Assembly: GCA_029204225.1 (NCBI GenBank)
Contig: CM055106.1
Coordinates: forward strand, 24,356,921-24,420,920
Length of the DNA stretch: 64,000 nt
Source of the DNA: Diphasiastrum complanatum
Lineage: Eukaryota; Streptophyta; Lycopodiopsida; Lycopodiales; Lycopodiaceae
Direction: 5' to 3'
Part shown: positions 21,826 through 30,556 of the stretch, piece by piece
How the letters are laid out: every line of letters starts with the position of its first letter
How positions within the stretch are numbered: position 1 is the stretch's first letter
Notes under the pieces: generated by a model
The model's input: only the letters and a program-made list of their open reading frames with translations
Databases searched by the model: none
What the model was told of the DNA's origin: nothing
Position numbers and translations under genes: made by a program

Positions 21826-22576
21826 TGTTGTCTCATTTTGAGAGACAAAACACTCTGCTATAGATAGGTATGAAGCAGATTATCTGTTCGAGGGTTTGCG
21901 GATATCAAGGCAACCCTAACCCTAGTTAATAAGTGAGAGATTTGACACCCTATGTGTGTAAGTTTAACCCGATGATCACATAGTTATTTGATTAGTTAGA
22001 AGTTAATAGAAGGACTTTAGGCCTTTTTGCAGGACTTTTAATATTGCAAGGCCTAATATTCAAGTTAGTGAAAAAAAAGAGCTCCCCCCCAAAATTCAAA
22101 TTTCAAATAATAAGGGAGGTGGGAATTGGCCAATAGGATTTTAGGCGAAAGCCCTAAAATCCACTATATATAGTGGTTTTGTGTTATTTTGTACATATTT
22201 ACTTCGTTTCAATACAAGCAGATTGAGCCTCTTATGGAATGGATATGGAATGTCCTTGCTCTTCTTCTTTCCTTCCCTATCTCTCATGTTTTTTTTGAAT
22301 TTGCTAGTTGTTGGATTTGATGCTTGTTGGAGTTTATCTTTATTATACTTTTTGTGAGACATAAGATTAAGATCTATCATTGCTTGAGTAGTGTTAATGG
22401 ATCATAGTGTTAATCTGTGTTAGATGTGGATCGTAAGCATGTGCTTGATTATGAACTATGTTATCGCTCTCATGGGAACGAATCTCCGCATGACAACAAG
22501 TTAATCCTCTTCATCTCTTTGATGCTTGATAGAGCTTGGATCTAGGGTTGAAAGTGGATAGAAAATACTCGCTACA
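21826..22576 (+). repeat. Gypsy-type LTR, plus orientation
   Basis: It starts with the stem-loop TGTTGTCTC...GAGACAAAACA and ends ...CTCGCTACA before a primer-site-like TTTTGGCGCCGTTG. A CCAAT box (about 22,120) and a TATA box inside the perfect 16-bp palindrome CCACTATATATAGTGG (22,161-22,176) mark the promoter. No coding part follows: only a few bases remain before an opposite LTR. Confidence 0.62.
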
Positions 22577-22592
22577 ATTTTGGCGCCGTTGT
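22577..22592. other. Head-to-head junction of two gypsy LTR ends at GGCGCC
   Basis: The plus LTR end ...CTACA and the inverted LTR end (...CCCTACA when read on the minus strand) face each other across ATTTTGGCGCCGTTGTG. GGCGCC (22,582-22,587) is the palindromic core of the tRNA-Asp primer site. Only the plus-facing side retains a partial primer site. Confidence 0.5.
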
Positions 22593-23060
22593 GTAGGGAG
22601 TATAGATTTGATGGTGAGCAGTCCTCTGTCTGTCAAAAAGCTTAGAACACTTGGATATGAACCTAACTATGCTTAGTTGCTAGTTTAGATGCTTTTCTAG
22701 CTCTACACTAATACTACCCCACTTTAACTCTACTTTCACTAGTACTAATCACAAGCATTCATCAAGATAGAAGGTGAAAGGGGTGAGAAAGAGATGTGAA
22801 ATGGAGGTTAACTCATGTGCTCAATATGCATGCTAAAGAAAAAGCCATAACTACTAAAACAAGAACAATAGAAATCAAAACAATAAGCAAATACAACAAG
22901 AGCAATAGCAAGAGTGATTAGCACATGAGAATGCTTGGCTCTCCAATTTGGTAGAGTTTCCTCCTCTCAATAAGCATATAAAGGTGCCTTTTTATCTTTG
23001 GGGTGGCCCTTGCCCCTTCCTTCCTATTGGCTACTTGCAAGAAGATAGGATGGAAATCCT
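22592..23060 (-). repeat. Inverted, decayed gypsy LTR related to the 5' LTR of element D
   Basis: Read on the minus strand this matches 44,110-44,425 in order: CCAATA box, GGGGCAAGGGCC, AAAAAGGCACC, ATGCTTATTGAGA, ACTCTACCA, GTAGAGTTAAAG, GCATAGTTAGG and TTTTTGACAG. The start of the LTR is not identifiable. Divergence is large, so it is old. Confidence 0.62.
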
Positions 23061-23983
23061 AACCCTTCAAAAGAAACACAAACTAATCTATGGTGCATAA
23101 AGAAGCACACCCCACCTATCACCATTTGACTTTGACTAATTACAGAACTTTGAAAACTAAGACAGTTTTAGAAAATTTGAGACTCTTGCAAGTCTCATTT
23201 TTAGAAGAAGATATCTTACTTTGATAAATATTGATTCTTTTTTAGTACTTTGGAAGCTGCTAAATGCTATTATAGAATTATGAATAGATATTTTTCACTC
23301 GTAACTATGTAAGGCATTTCAAGTTCTTATTGTTGAGAACATGCTTGTATTGGAGGATTTTTTGCCAAACTAAATAGGTCTTTTGAAAATAAATTTATTT
23401 TAAATATGTAGTGTCAATATAAAAAATAATATATTTTGATTTGATAAATTTTGATTTTTTTTTTTTTGTAATATGGTAGCTGCAAAATGCCCATATAGAT
23501 CCAAATATTCTATTTAGAAACTACTTTATCTTGAATCATGTCCTTTCAATTGTTTAATTATATTTTCATGTAATCATAACGAACAATTTTTTGAAAATAT
23601 ATAATCTTGTATTTTATTTAAGCATACTAGACTTATCAATTGTAGGTATCTCATTCGCGTCAACACAAGCATAACTTATTTCTAGACATTATAAAATGTT
23701 AATATAGATTCATCCAAATATCATTGAAACAAATAAACAAATATACGTTGTTCAAAAAACTTATTTCATAGTGCAAACTATTTTAGTTAAATATACATGA
23801 CTATCTAAAGTGTAACAAATGTAAAAGCGATCAATAGAAGTTATACAACAAGTATTTTCTTTATGTGAATGTCATGTACCAAAACGATAAAACAAATAAA
23901 TTAATTAATGTAGTATTGCTCTTTCTTGCTTGAGTCTATCCACCAAATTTATTATGTACGCTCTCATTGCATGTTCACCAAAG
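23061..23983. other. AT-rich spacer, no gene seen
   Basis: Very AT-rich, with repeated TTGATAAAT(A/T)TTGATT words (about 23,220 and 23,440). No coding or element signature. Confidence 0.4.
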
Positions 23984-24316
23984 TTATTGTTGTAGTCCAA
24001 GATGTACACAAATAGCAAATACATCTCCCCTTGAAAGCTTCCATGGCTTAGATTTTTGCATAAGAGCATAAAGAAGCTCCACTTGTTCTAATTCCAACTC
24101 CTTGTATAGTAAAGTCTGCTTTTGAGCCATCTCAGTAGCCATTCCTCCAACCTGATGCAGTTTTTGTTTCTTGGTAGTTTTTTTTAATTTCCAGGAGTCC
24201 CAAGGAACTTCTATCACTTCTCTAAGCATATTGTAGTACGGGTGACTAGTAGTAACCGCTTCTTGTCCATTGAAATGTGAATTTATATAGCTCTCAATGT
24301 CTGGAGCTTCTTTCAT
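23984..24316 (-). CDS. Hypothetical 110-residue ORF
   Basis: An open frame beginning with MKEAPDIESYINSHFNGQ and containing a basic KLKKTTKKQKLHQVGG segment and a Glu/Leu-rich helix (LYKELELEQVELLYALMQ). I do not recognise it. The acidic helix and basic segment could suit the C-terminal part of a Myb/SANT-like protein of a Harbinger-type DNA transposon, but no Trp-spaced SANT repeat and no terminal repeats are visible. It could equally be a pseudogene piece. Confidence 0.25.
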   Translation of the reverse strand: MKEAPDIESYINSHFNGQEAVTTSHPYYNMLREVIEVPWDSWKLKKTTKKQKLHQVGGMATEMAQKQTLLYKELELEQVELLYALMQKSKPWKLSRGDVFAICVHLGLQQ

Positions 24317-24375
24317 TTGTTCTAAGTATGTCCACAGGACATCATTAAGATAGTTGTTGTCGAAAAACGAAGTAT

Positions 24376-24870
24376 ATGCCTCTGGCTGATTATCGTAATG
24401 AAATTCTTAAGCGTCATGAACGTCTTAAAGGCAGTAACATTTTTGCTTATAAGGATTTAACTGCCTTACAGTGGAAGGAACGGAAGCAGCTCATTGAGAA
24501 AGCAAATGCAATAGAAAAAAGGGTTATTTTTTGGGAGGGATGACATTTTTTGGTCACCCCATTCGGATCTGATCACTCAGGGACCCCCCCCTACATCAGA
24601 GCCTTTTAGTCAAGAGAGAATTTTCAAACTGTATTTAAAGTTGCCTCCTACGCGAGAGCCTTTAATTGACGCTTGTTAGAGATTGTTCAGAGTTAGGTTG
24701 AGAGTTAGAGCACTGAAGAGATATTTATTTATCTCTTCTTTGTTGTCATGGTTTTAGTTATGTTGTTTTGACAGCATTGCTCTGTCTTGATGCCATCCAT
24801 TTTGATGTCCTTGTTCGTCTTATATGCCTTTTGGCATGGAAAAGACGTTAATAAAGCTTATTTTTTAATG
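24376..24870 (+). mobile_element. Possible LINE 3' end
   Basis: A 55-codon frame (24,376-24,543) with a very charged helix (LKRHERLKGSNIFAYKDL; WKERKQLIEKANAIEKR), a stretch of decayed sequence, then a T-rich 3' end TTGTTCGTC...CCTTTTGGCATGG followed by AATAAAGC and a T-rich/A-containing tail at 24,850-24,870. The layout resembles the 3' end of a plant L1-type LINE. No RT is present, so this is uncertain. Confidence 0.3.
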
Positions 24871-24885
24871 AATTCTCATTCAAAA

Positions 24886-25260
24886 TCTGGTCTAATGGCA
24901 GACAAGCTCGATGGATCAAATTATCATTTATGAAAATTCAAAATGAAAGTCATGCTAATGGCCAAAGATTTTTGAAAAATAGTCGCAAGTATTGAACTAC
25001 CCAATGTCGATGAGCAAGCCATTTCTAAATGGAAGATTAAGAATGGTAAGGCTTTCGTTTTAATCACCCTTAATATATCAAACACATAGACTGGCCATAT
25101 AAAAAAAGCTCAATCTTTCAAGAAAGCTTGGTACACTCTATGCACACTTTATGAAGTGAGAATTGTCACTTCAAAACTACATTTGAGGAGGAAAATTTTT
25201 CTCCCTTTGTTTCAATTGATGTTTTATCTAAGTGATTTATGACTGCAATAGTATTCTCAC
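24886..25260 (+). pseudogene. Ty1/copia gag fragment
   Basis: Reads LMADKLDGSNYHL*KFKMK, then MLMAKDF*KIVASIELPNVDE, ISKWKIKNGKAFVLITLN and SFKKAWYTLCTLYE, the classic N-terminal half of copia Gag (L-x-G-S-N-Y-x-x-W-K and the helix that follows). Both stops fall where Trp is expected (TGG to TGA). No zinc knuckle, no LTR. It is followed by about 300 bases that may be its continuation in broken frames. Confidence 0.7.
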
Positions 25261-25930
25261 GTGTTTTAAGGACCTCAACATCTCTTCCACCGTTACATGA
25301 TGTTAACCACCATATTCATTTGCTTCCTTAGTGTGCCACTAGTCCTTTCCACCCTCCAAAATCAAGCTTAATGAGATCCAAGCCCAAGTTTTAGTACATA
25401 CCTTACTACTATGGGATGGCAACATCTTTAGTGCAATATTTGAACTTCTCAATATATTCAACTCCACATTCAACTCCATGATCCATTTCATCATAGCATG
25501 TAAGCATAAAAATGACAACAATGTTTTACAATTTATTGTTTCGGATTTCAATTATCGCAATTTATTGTTATGGATTTAATTTACCATAATTTTCAATATA
25601 AAAAATAGGAAAAAACATTGAAGCAACGTATTTCGCACTGCCCCTATTGTGGCAATGGTGAGGCCCTTTCATCCAACCATGGAAGGGCAAAGAGAGATAG
25701 GAGAATAGAAATCAAGCAATAATAATTACATATCTTATTATTGGTTACAATAATTGCGTACTTATCAAGGATACTCATTTTCAATCTTGTGTCTTAAGTA
25801 CTAAAGCTAAACTGCATTTTGGAAGGCCCAACTTATGTTCTCTTATTAAAATCCTAGATTCAAGACTCTAGTATATGGGCCTCACCAATATGGTCAAGCA
25901 CAACATAGAAGCCAATGCATTCACAATAAA
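25261..25930. other. Spacer, no gene seen
   Basis: Perhaps the rest of the copia gag piece, but no firm motif. Otherwise AT-rich sequence. Confidence 0.35.
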
Positions 25931-26072
25931 TAATGGATTTTTGGTGACTATTCTGCCCATTTCTGAACGGAGTAAAAAGCAGAATAGTCACCTGTTTTTT
26001 TAGTGCTGATTTTGCTTGCACCTGCCATGTGGCAGCCAAGGATTGGTTTAAAAAGGATCCAAAAATCCATTA
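25931..26072. repeat. Foldback 1 (MITE-like)
   Basis: Perfect 14-bp terminal inverted repeats TAATGGATTTTTGG (25,931-25,944) and CCAAAAATCCATTA (26,059-26,072), with a second perfect 14-bp stem inside: GGTGACTATTCTGC (25,943-25,956) and GCAGAATAGTCACC (25,979-25,992). Size and shape suit a MITE; the duplication is not clear. Confidence 0.6.
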
Positions 26073-26076
26073 CGCA

Positions 26077-26215
26077 ATGGAAGGGACCGGGCAGAGGCCA
26101 TTCTACCCGGTTCAGATTTCCAAAAAATTTTAGGCTCGACCTCTCCGGGCCTCGCCTAAAAAAATTCTGAAAATCCTTACCGCGGGCAGAATGGCCTCTC
26201 CCCGGCTCCTTCCAT
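26077..26215. repeat. Foldback 2, GC-rich long hairpin
   Basis: Left arm ATGGAAGGGACCGGGCAGAG and on to 26,110 pairs with the right arm 26,181-26,215, which holds GGGCAGAATGGCCTCTCCCC and TCCTTCCAT; the arms are about 32 bases with few mismatches. The central part also pairs (TTTTAGGC...GCCTAAAA). It could be a MITE or a small-RNA precursor. Confidence 0.6.
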
Positions 26216-26543
26216 GATACATAAAAGTAGATCTCTTGTAACAGATTTCATGCACTTATTTTGCTAGTATTTGTCACTTCCAAAATGTAATTCTTAATTT
26301 CATTCACAAATGTTGATGACATTCGATTGCATGCCTTCCAAAAGCTAATCCATTTTATGAGTGTAATTATGCAACATATTGAGCATTTTTCAATTCTCAA
26401 GGCCTACAAAACAAATTTGGTAAATTAGGTGGCATTAGATTTTACTTATATGTTCAAAATCACAATAAATTTTATAAGTCTTTTCTATTATCATCCTTCT
26501 TTAAAAGAATCTACTTACAACAAGCACATAAATCTTATTTTGT

Positions 26544-26661
26544 GGGGGAAAAGGCCCTACTTGAGGGCCTTCCTTGCTGGGAGAGCCCTTGCCCGAGGGC
26601 GAGAGCCCGAGGGCAAACCCCGACCAGCAAGGAAGGGCCTGAGGGGCTTTGGGCCTTCCCC
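26544..26661. repeat. Foldback 3, GC-rich long hairpin
   Basis: GGGCCTTCCTTGCTGG (about 26,565-26,580) pairs with CCAGCAAGGAAGGGCC (26,634-26,649), extended outward by GGGGGAAAAGGCCC against GGGCCTTCCCC. The loop is itself rich in GAGGGC/GCCC. Confidence 0.65.
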
Positions 26662-26849
26662 TACTAATGATATTGTGGAAAGGCTTTTTTTTTTTTTTTT
26701 TACGTTTTTGGCTGTATGGTACGACCGTACGAGTGGACCAATGATATATTTTTTTTTTGATTTTTTGACCGTTTTTTTTTTGCAAATATTTTACGTTTAT
26801 GGTGGAATGTTCGCAATTTTTTTACGTTTGTGGTGGAATGTGGATGTGC

Positions 26850-26985
26850 ACATTTCACCGGAGAGAGGAGAGAGAACATGCATTCCACTGGAGAGAGAAC
26901 TTGCATTCCACTGGAAAGAGAAAGTGCATTCCACCGAAAAAAGGAGAGAGTGAATTCCACCGGAGAGAGGAGAGAGAATGACAGA
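26850..26985. repeat. Minisatellite, 23-31 bp unit
   Basis: Five imperfect copies of CATTCCACYGGAGAGAGAA, starting near 26,850, 26,881, 26,904, 26,927 and 26,953. Open frames through it are by-products. Just upstream lie T-runs and two TTTACGTTTRTGGTGGAATG copies. Confidence 0.8.
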
Positions 26986-26989
26986 TTCC

Positions 26990-27480
26990 TAGGAGAGAGA
27001 AAATCGGATGGACATTATGCTCCTGGAGGTGGTCCCAAAATACAAAGGACACCTGAGCACAAGGCATTACGTTCATTTATATTTCACCTGATTGGATATC
27101 TATACAGTATGACAACCTTAAACTCGTGTCTTTTGAGAAAAGAAAGTCCTCCTAGCAACCCAAATTATCAGTTGCAAGGCTGGTGCTAACTTTATGAATC
27201 CTGAACTGGTGGAAACGGATATTGCTGAATCTTACAACGCAGATAGCAACTAATCACCGCAACTTAAACTTCAAGTCCACGAATCAAAACAAATCAAAAA
27301 TTTCATAATTTGCTCAAACAATCTGGCTGCATTCTTGTCCACAGTCAATACATACTAAACGCTAGTATAAGAGGTACTCATGCTTTTTGCATCCGGTTAT
27401 TATGTGATTCACACAAGGAGCCCATCTGAGAGGGGCTTTCCACCACGAAAGAAGCATAATCATGTAAGGCGCCAAAGCCT
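26990..27480. other. 3' flank of the wall-protein gene
   Basis: No separate gene seen. The 3' untranslated region of the minus-strand gene presumably lies here, but I see no single clear poly(A) signal. Confidence 0.4.
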
Positions 27481-30400
27481 TTATAAATGCTGTAACATTA
27501 TCAGGAATACTGATGAGAATAATAGACTGCTCCAGATCCGCGGCAGCACCTTTATTCCCATATTCTGCACGATTCATATTTGAAGAAAAGGGGTAAGGTC
27601 ATAGCTAGTTATACATTTTTGATGTTTCATCGTCACAATAAGCTGCGGGAAGTGTTAAGGGAAAACCTTACCTGCGGTGCACCAGGTGTGGCAAAAGGTG
27701 CCCCGTATGATGGAGCTCCTGGAGGTCCTGCTGCTACAGGCGGTGAAGGTGGGCTTGAAACTGGTGTGATTGCTGGGCCTGGTGTCAATGACGGGGTGGG
27801 AGGAGCCAAAACTGGTGATGACACTGGGATAGCAGCAGGTGAGGGTGTGGGAGTAGCTGGAATTGTTGAAGGACTTGGGGAAGTGAAGGGCGCAAAGGAG
27901 GGTGTTGTTGGAGCTGAAGTGAATGGAGCCACAGTGGGTGGGGAGCTAGAAGGAGAGATGCTTGGAGCAAACCCAGGAGCTGAAGTGGCCGGCGAAGTAG
28001 TGGGTGCAGCTGAAAATGGTGGAGAAACAGGTGCAACTGAAGAGGCGGTAGGTGTGGCCGATATCGGAGAAGAAATAGGGGACACAAATATGGGAGCCGC
28101 TACAGTGGATGGAACAGACGAGAATGGAGAAGAAATTGGAGTAAAGGAGGCTGGAGCTGAAGAAGTGGGAGAGACAACAGGGACTCCAGATGGAGGGATA
28201 GTGGAAGGAGAGAATGGAGAAGAAATTGGAGTAAAGGAGGCTGGAGCTGAAGAAGTGGGAGAGACAACAGGGACTCCAGATGGAGGGATAGTGGAAGGAG
28301 AGGTTGCAGGGGAAATTGGAGTAAAGAAGGCTGGAGCTGAAGAAGTGGGAGAGACAACAGGGACTCCAGATGGAGGGATAGTGGAAGGAGAGGTTGCAGG
28401 GGACTTGGATGCTATGGGGGAAGAAATTGGGGCACCCACTACAGGAGCATAAGTGGGTGGTGAAGTTGCAGGAGATGAAACAGGTGTAGCCGGTGGGGAG
28501 ATTGTAGGAGAGGTAACAGGAGACTGACTGGTTGGAGAAACAGGAGCTACAACTGCAGGAGCTGAAGTAGGTGGGGAGGTTACAGGAGATGAAAGAGGTG
28601 TAGTGGCTGGAGTGACTGTAGGAGAAGTAACAGGCATTTTACTGGGCGGTGAGGTTGCAGGAGATGAAAGAGGTGTAGTGGCTGGAGAGACTGTAGGAGA
28701 AGTAACAGGCATTTTACTGGGTGGTGAGGTTGCCGGAGTAAAAAAAGTTGGAGGAGAAGACTTTGGGGGCGCGGCAGACACAGGAGATAAAACAGGGGGA
28801 GTGGCAGTCTCAGGAGGGGAAGCTGAAGTAGATGAAGGGGAGCCTATTGGAGTGCTTGGAACTGGAAAGACAAAAATGGGTGCTCCTGCTAGTATGGTTT
28901 GCTTTGCAGTAGCACTTCTCGACACAGTCAGAGCTTTAGAAGTAGCTAGGCCTGGCAGAGATGTTGCATCGACTTTTGCAAAAGCTTTAAGGGCTTGTTG
29001 AGAACTTGTACTGCAGGCAGCAATCCTGCCACAATACTTGTGAAAGAAAGTTGGCTTTTCACCTTCCCACTGCAATAGGATACAATATTTCAATGACAAT
29101 TAGTAGCCTCTGATATTGCCATCTCTGTATTTCCTTTCCAAACAGATGTAAGAGATGGATATGGCCTCTACAAAGGTTTCTTTTTTGGCCCAACTCCGCA
29201 AACTGAATTGCCAAAGTGCTTAAATAGAGGGAAATTGTTATCAAAGCGGTAAAAGCACACAGAGTTATCAATTGCATGCTTCCAGTAGCGTGCAATTATA
29301 GATGAAAAACATTAACAGGCGGAAAACCTTACTAGAGATCTCCGTAATCTCTCTCCAAGTTGTTCCCCTGCAGTAAATTCAGAAATATTCATGTCGTAAA
29401 AAAATCAAGAATACAAAATTTGCACATTGGCACTGTCTAGAAATTGTTCAAATAGTTTTCAAAGTCGATTGTAAGTACAAACTTTGCTTGCCAAAAAGCT
29501 TTCACCCATAGACCTTTTCAAATTTTGCCTTCATGAAGTTCAAGCAAGCGACAGATAGCAAGCTGCGGGACAGCATTGTGAAAACTCTCCTCAAAGAACT
29601 TCTGAGAAAACTGCTTACAGAGTTCAAAGAAACCTTTCTGGAATACCATATTCCGAAAGTTCAACAATTTTCTGATTAGTTCATATTATTTCTGTGTGAA
29701 CGTAGCTAGTGGTGGATGAATATGACCAATGTGTGAACAGAATAATTTATCCCAAATGCAGGATGGGGAGACATAACCCCTAAGGGTTAAAGAAGTCCAA
29801 CCACTACCTGCCCCCTCAACTGGAACATAGCAGTAAAGACAGTAGTTTTCTAATTGCAGTAGCTAAAGAATTACATTGTCAGTTTCTCAGCAAGACTGAT
29901 GGGAACAAAGTGCTGTATAACTGCTTTTCATAAAAACTGAAGATCGTAAGGCGAATATCAACTTTCTCCCCATAAAATATCTTTTTTCTACCCTCTTCTG
30001 TTTAATGCTTTTTACCTCTTTCTAGATCTGTCTGTTACCTCAACTGGGACATAGCAGTAAAGACAGCAGTTTTCTAATTGCAGTAGCTACAGAATTACAT
30101 TGTCAGTTTCTCAGCAAGACTGATGGGAATAACTGCTTTCAGTAAAAACTGAAAATAGTAAGGAGAATATCATTGCAAACATCCCGGTAACCTTTCCCAA
30201 TAGAATATCTTTTTTCTACCCTCTGCTGTTTAATGCTTTTTACCTCTTTCTAGATCTGTCTAAATAAAAATAGATGAGCTCAGATGAAAAAACATACATG
30301 CTTTAGATTCAATGCTCCAATCATGCCTCTTGCCTTTGATTTGTGAAATTGAATCAGAAGATCTATAGTTACCTTTGGCCTTCCCATAGAGATCAGCTTG

Positions 30401-30556
30401 TGAAAAGGTTTTCGACTTGGATTTACCATTATCAGATATTTGTCCTGTGTGACGCATGTATTCCTTCCTCTCCAGTTCCGATTGAGAAAAAAGAACAGCT
30501 GCCAGGAATAAAAGAAACCGGAGCAGCTCGCCATAACTGCATCTCCAATAATCCAT
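27481..30556 (-). CDS. Secreted Pro/Ser/Thr-rich (arabinogalactan/extensin-like) protein, probably GPI-anchored; 4 exons
   Basis: My splice model, minus strand: exon 1 30,556-30,373, exon 2 29,367-29,333 (35 nt), exon 3 29,069-27,672, exon 4 27,564-27,481. All junctions are GT-AG (donors AAAG|GTAACT, TCTA|GTAAGG, GCAG|GTAAGG) and phases agree, giving 566 residues. Residues 1-27 are a signal peptide (LLRFLLFLAAVLFSQ core). About 75 residues follow without a family I know (KPTFFHKYCGRIAACSTSSQ). Then some 350 residues of SP, TSP, AP and PP motifs, typical hydroxyproline O-glycosylation sites of cell-wall glycoproteins. Exon 4 ends in a hydrophobic tail (WSSLLFSSVFLIMLQHL), as in GPI-anchor signals. 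The protein would sit at the plasma membrane-wall interface. A 30-residue unit is repeated three times. The gene looks intact. The start could lie further upstream only if an earlier exon holds a better ATG. Confidence 0.72.
28131..28400. repeat. Three 90-bp in-frame tandem repeats in the wall-protein gene
   Basis: Period exactly 90 bp (28,131, 28,221, 28,311); each encodes 30 residues around STIPPSGVPVVSPTSSAPA. Near-identical copies suggest recent expansion. A second tandem pair with 75-bp period lies at about 28,591-28,740 (KMPVTSPTV). Confidence 0.9.
29814..30262. repeat. 224-bp tandem duplication in intron 1
   Basis: CCTCAACTGG(A/G)ACATAGCAGT begins at 29,814 and 30,038; the copies share TTTTCTAATTGCAGTAGCTA, TCAGCAAGACTGATGGGAA and a TTTTTACCTCTTTCTAGATC end. 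Moderately diverged. Confidence 0.85.

Noticed and set aside
26850-26985. CRISPR-like regularly spaced repeats
   Set aside because: The units are contiguous and imperfect, without unique spacers, in a plant nuclear context.
26429-27189. Several frames of 60-170 residues across the T-runs and minisatellite
   Set aside because: Composition is dictated by foldback 3 and the GAGAGAG minisatellite; no domain.
27580-28452. 290-residue plus-strand frame rich in Gly, Glu and Val
   Set aside because: It is the antisense shadow of exon 3 of the wall-protein gene; the minus strand has splice sites, signal peptide and a sensible repeat protein.
29059-29295. Minus-strand frame with a hydrophobic start that looks like a signal peptide (MQLITLCAFTALITISLYLS)
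   Set aside because: It has no donor in the right phase to join exon 3, whereas the 35-nt exon and the upstream exon 1 agree perfectly in phase.
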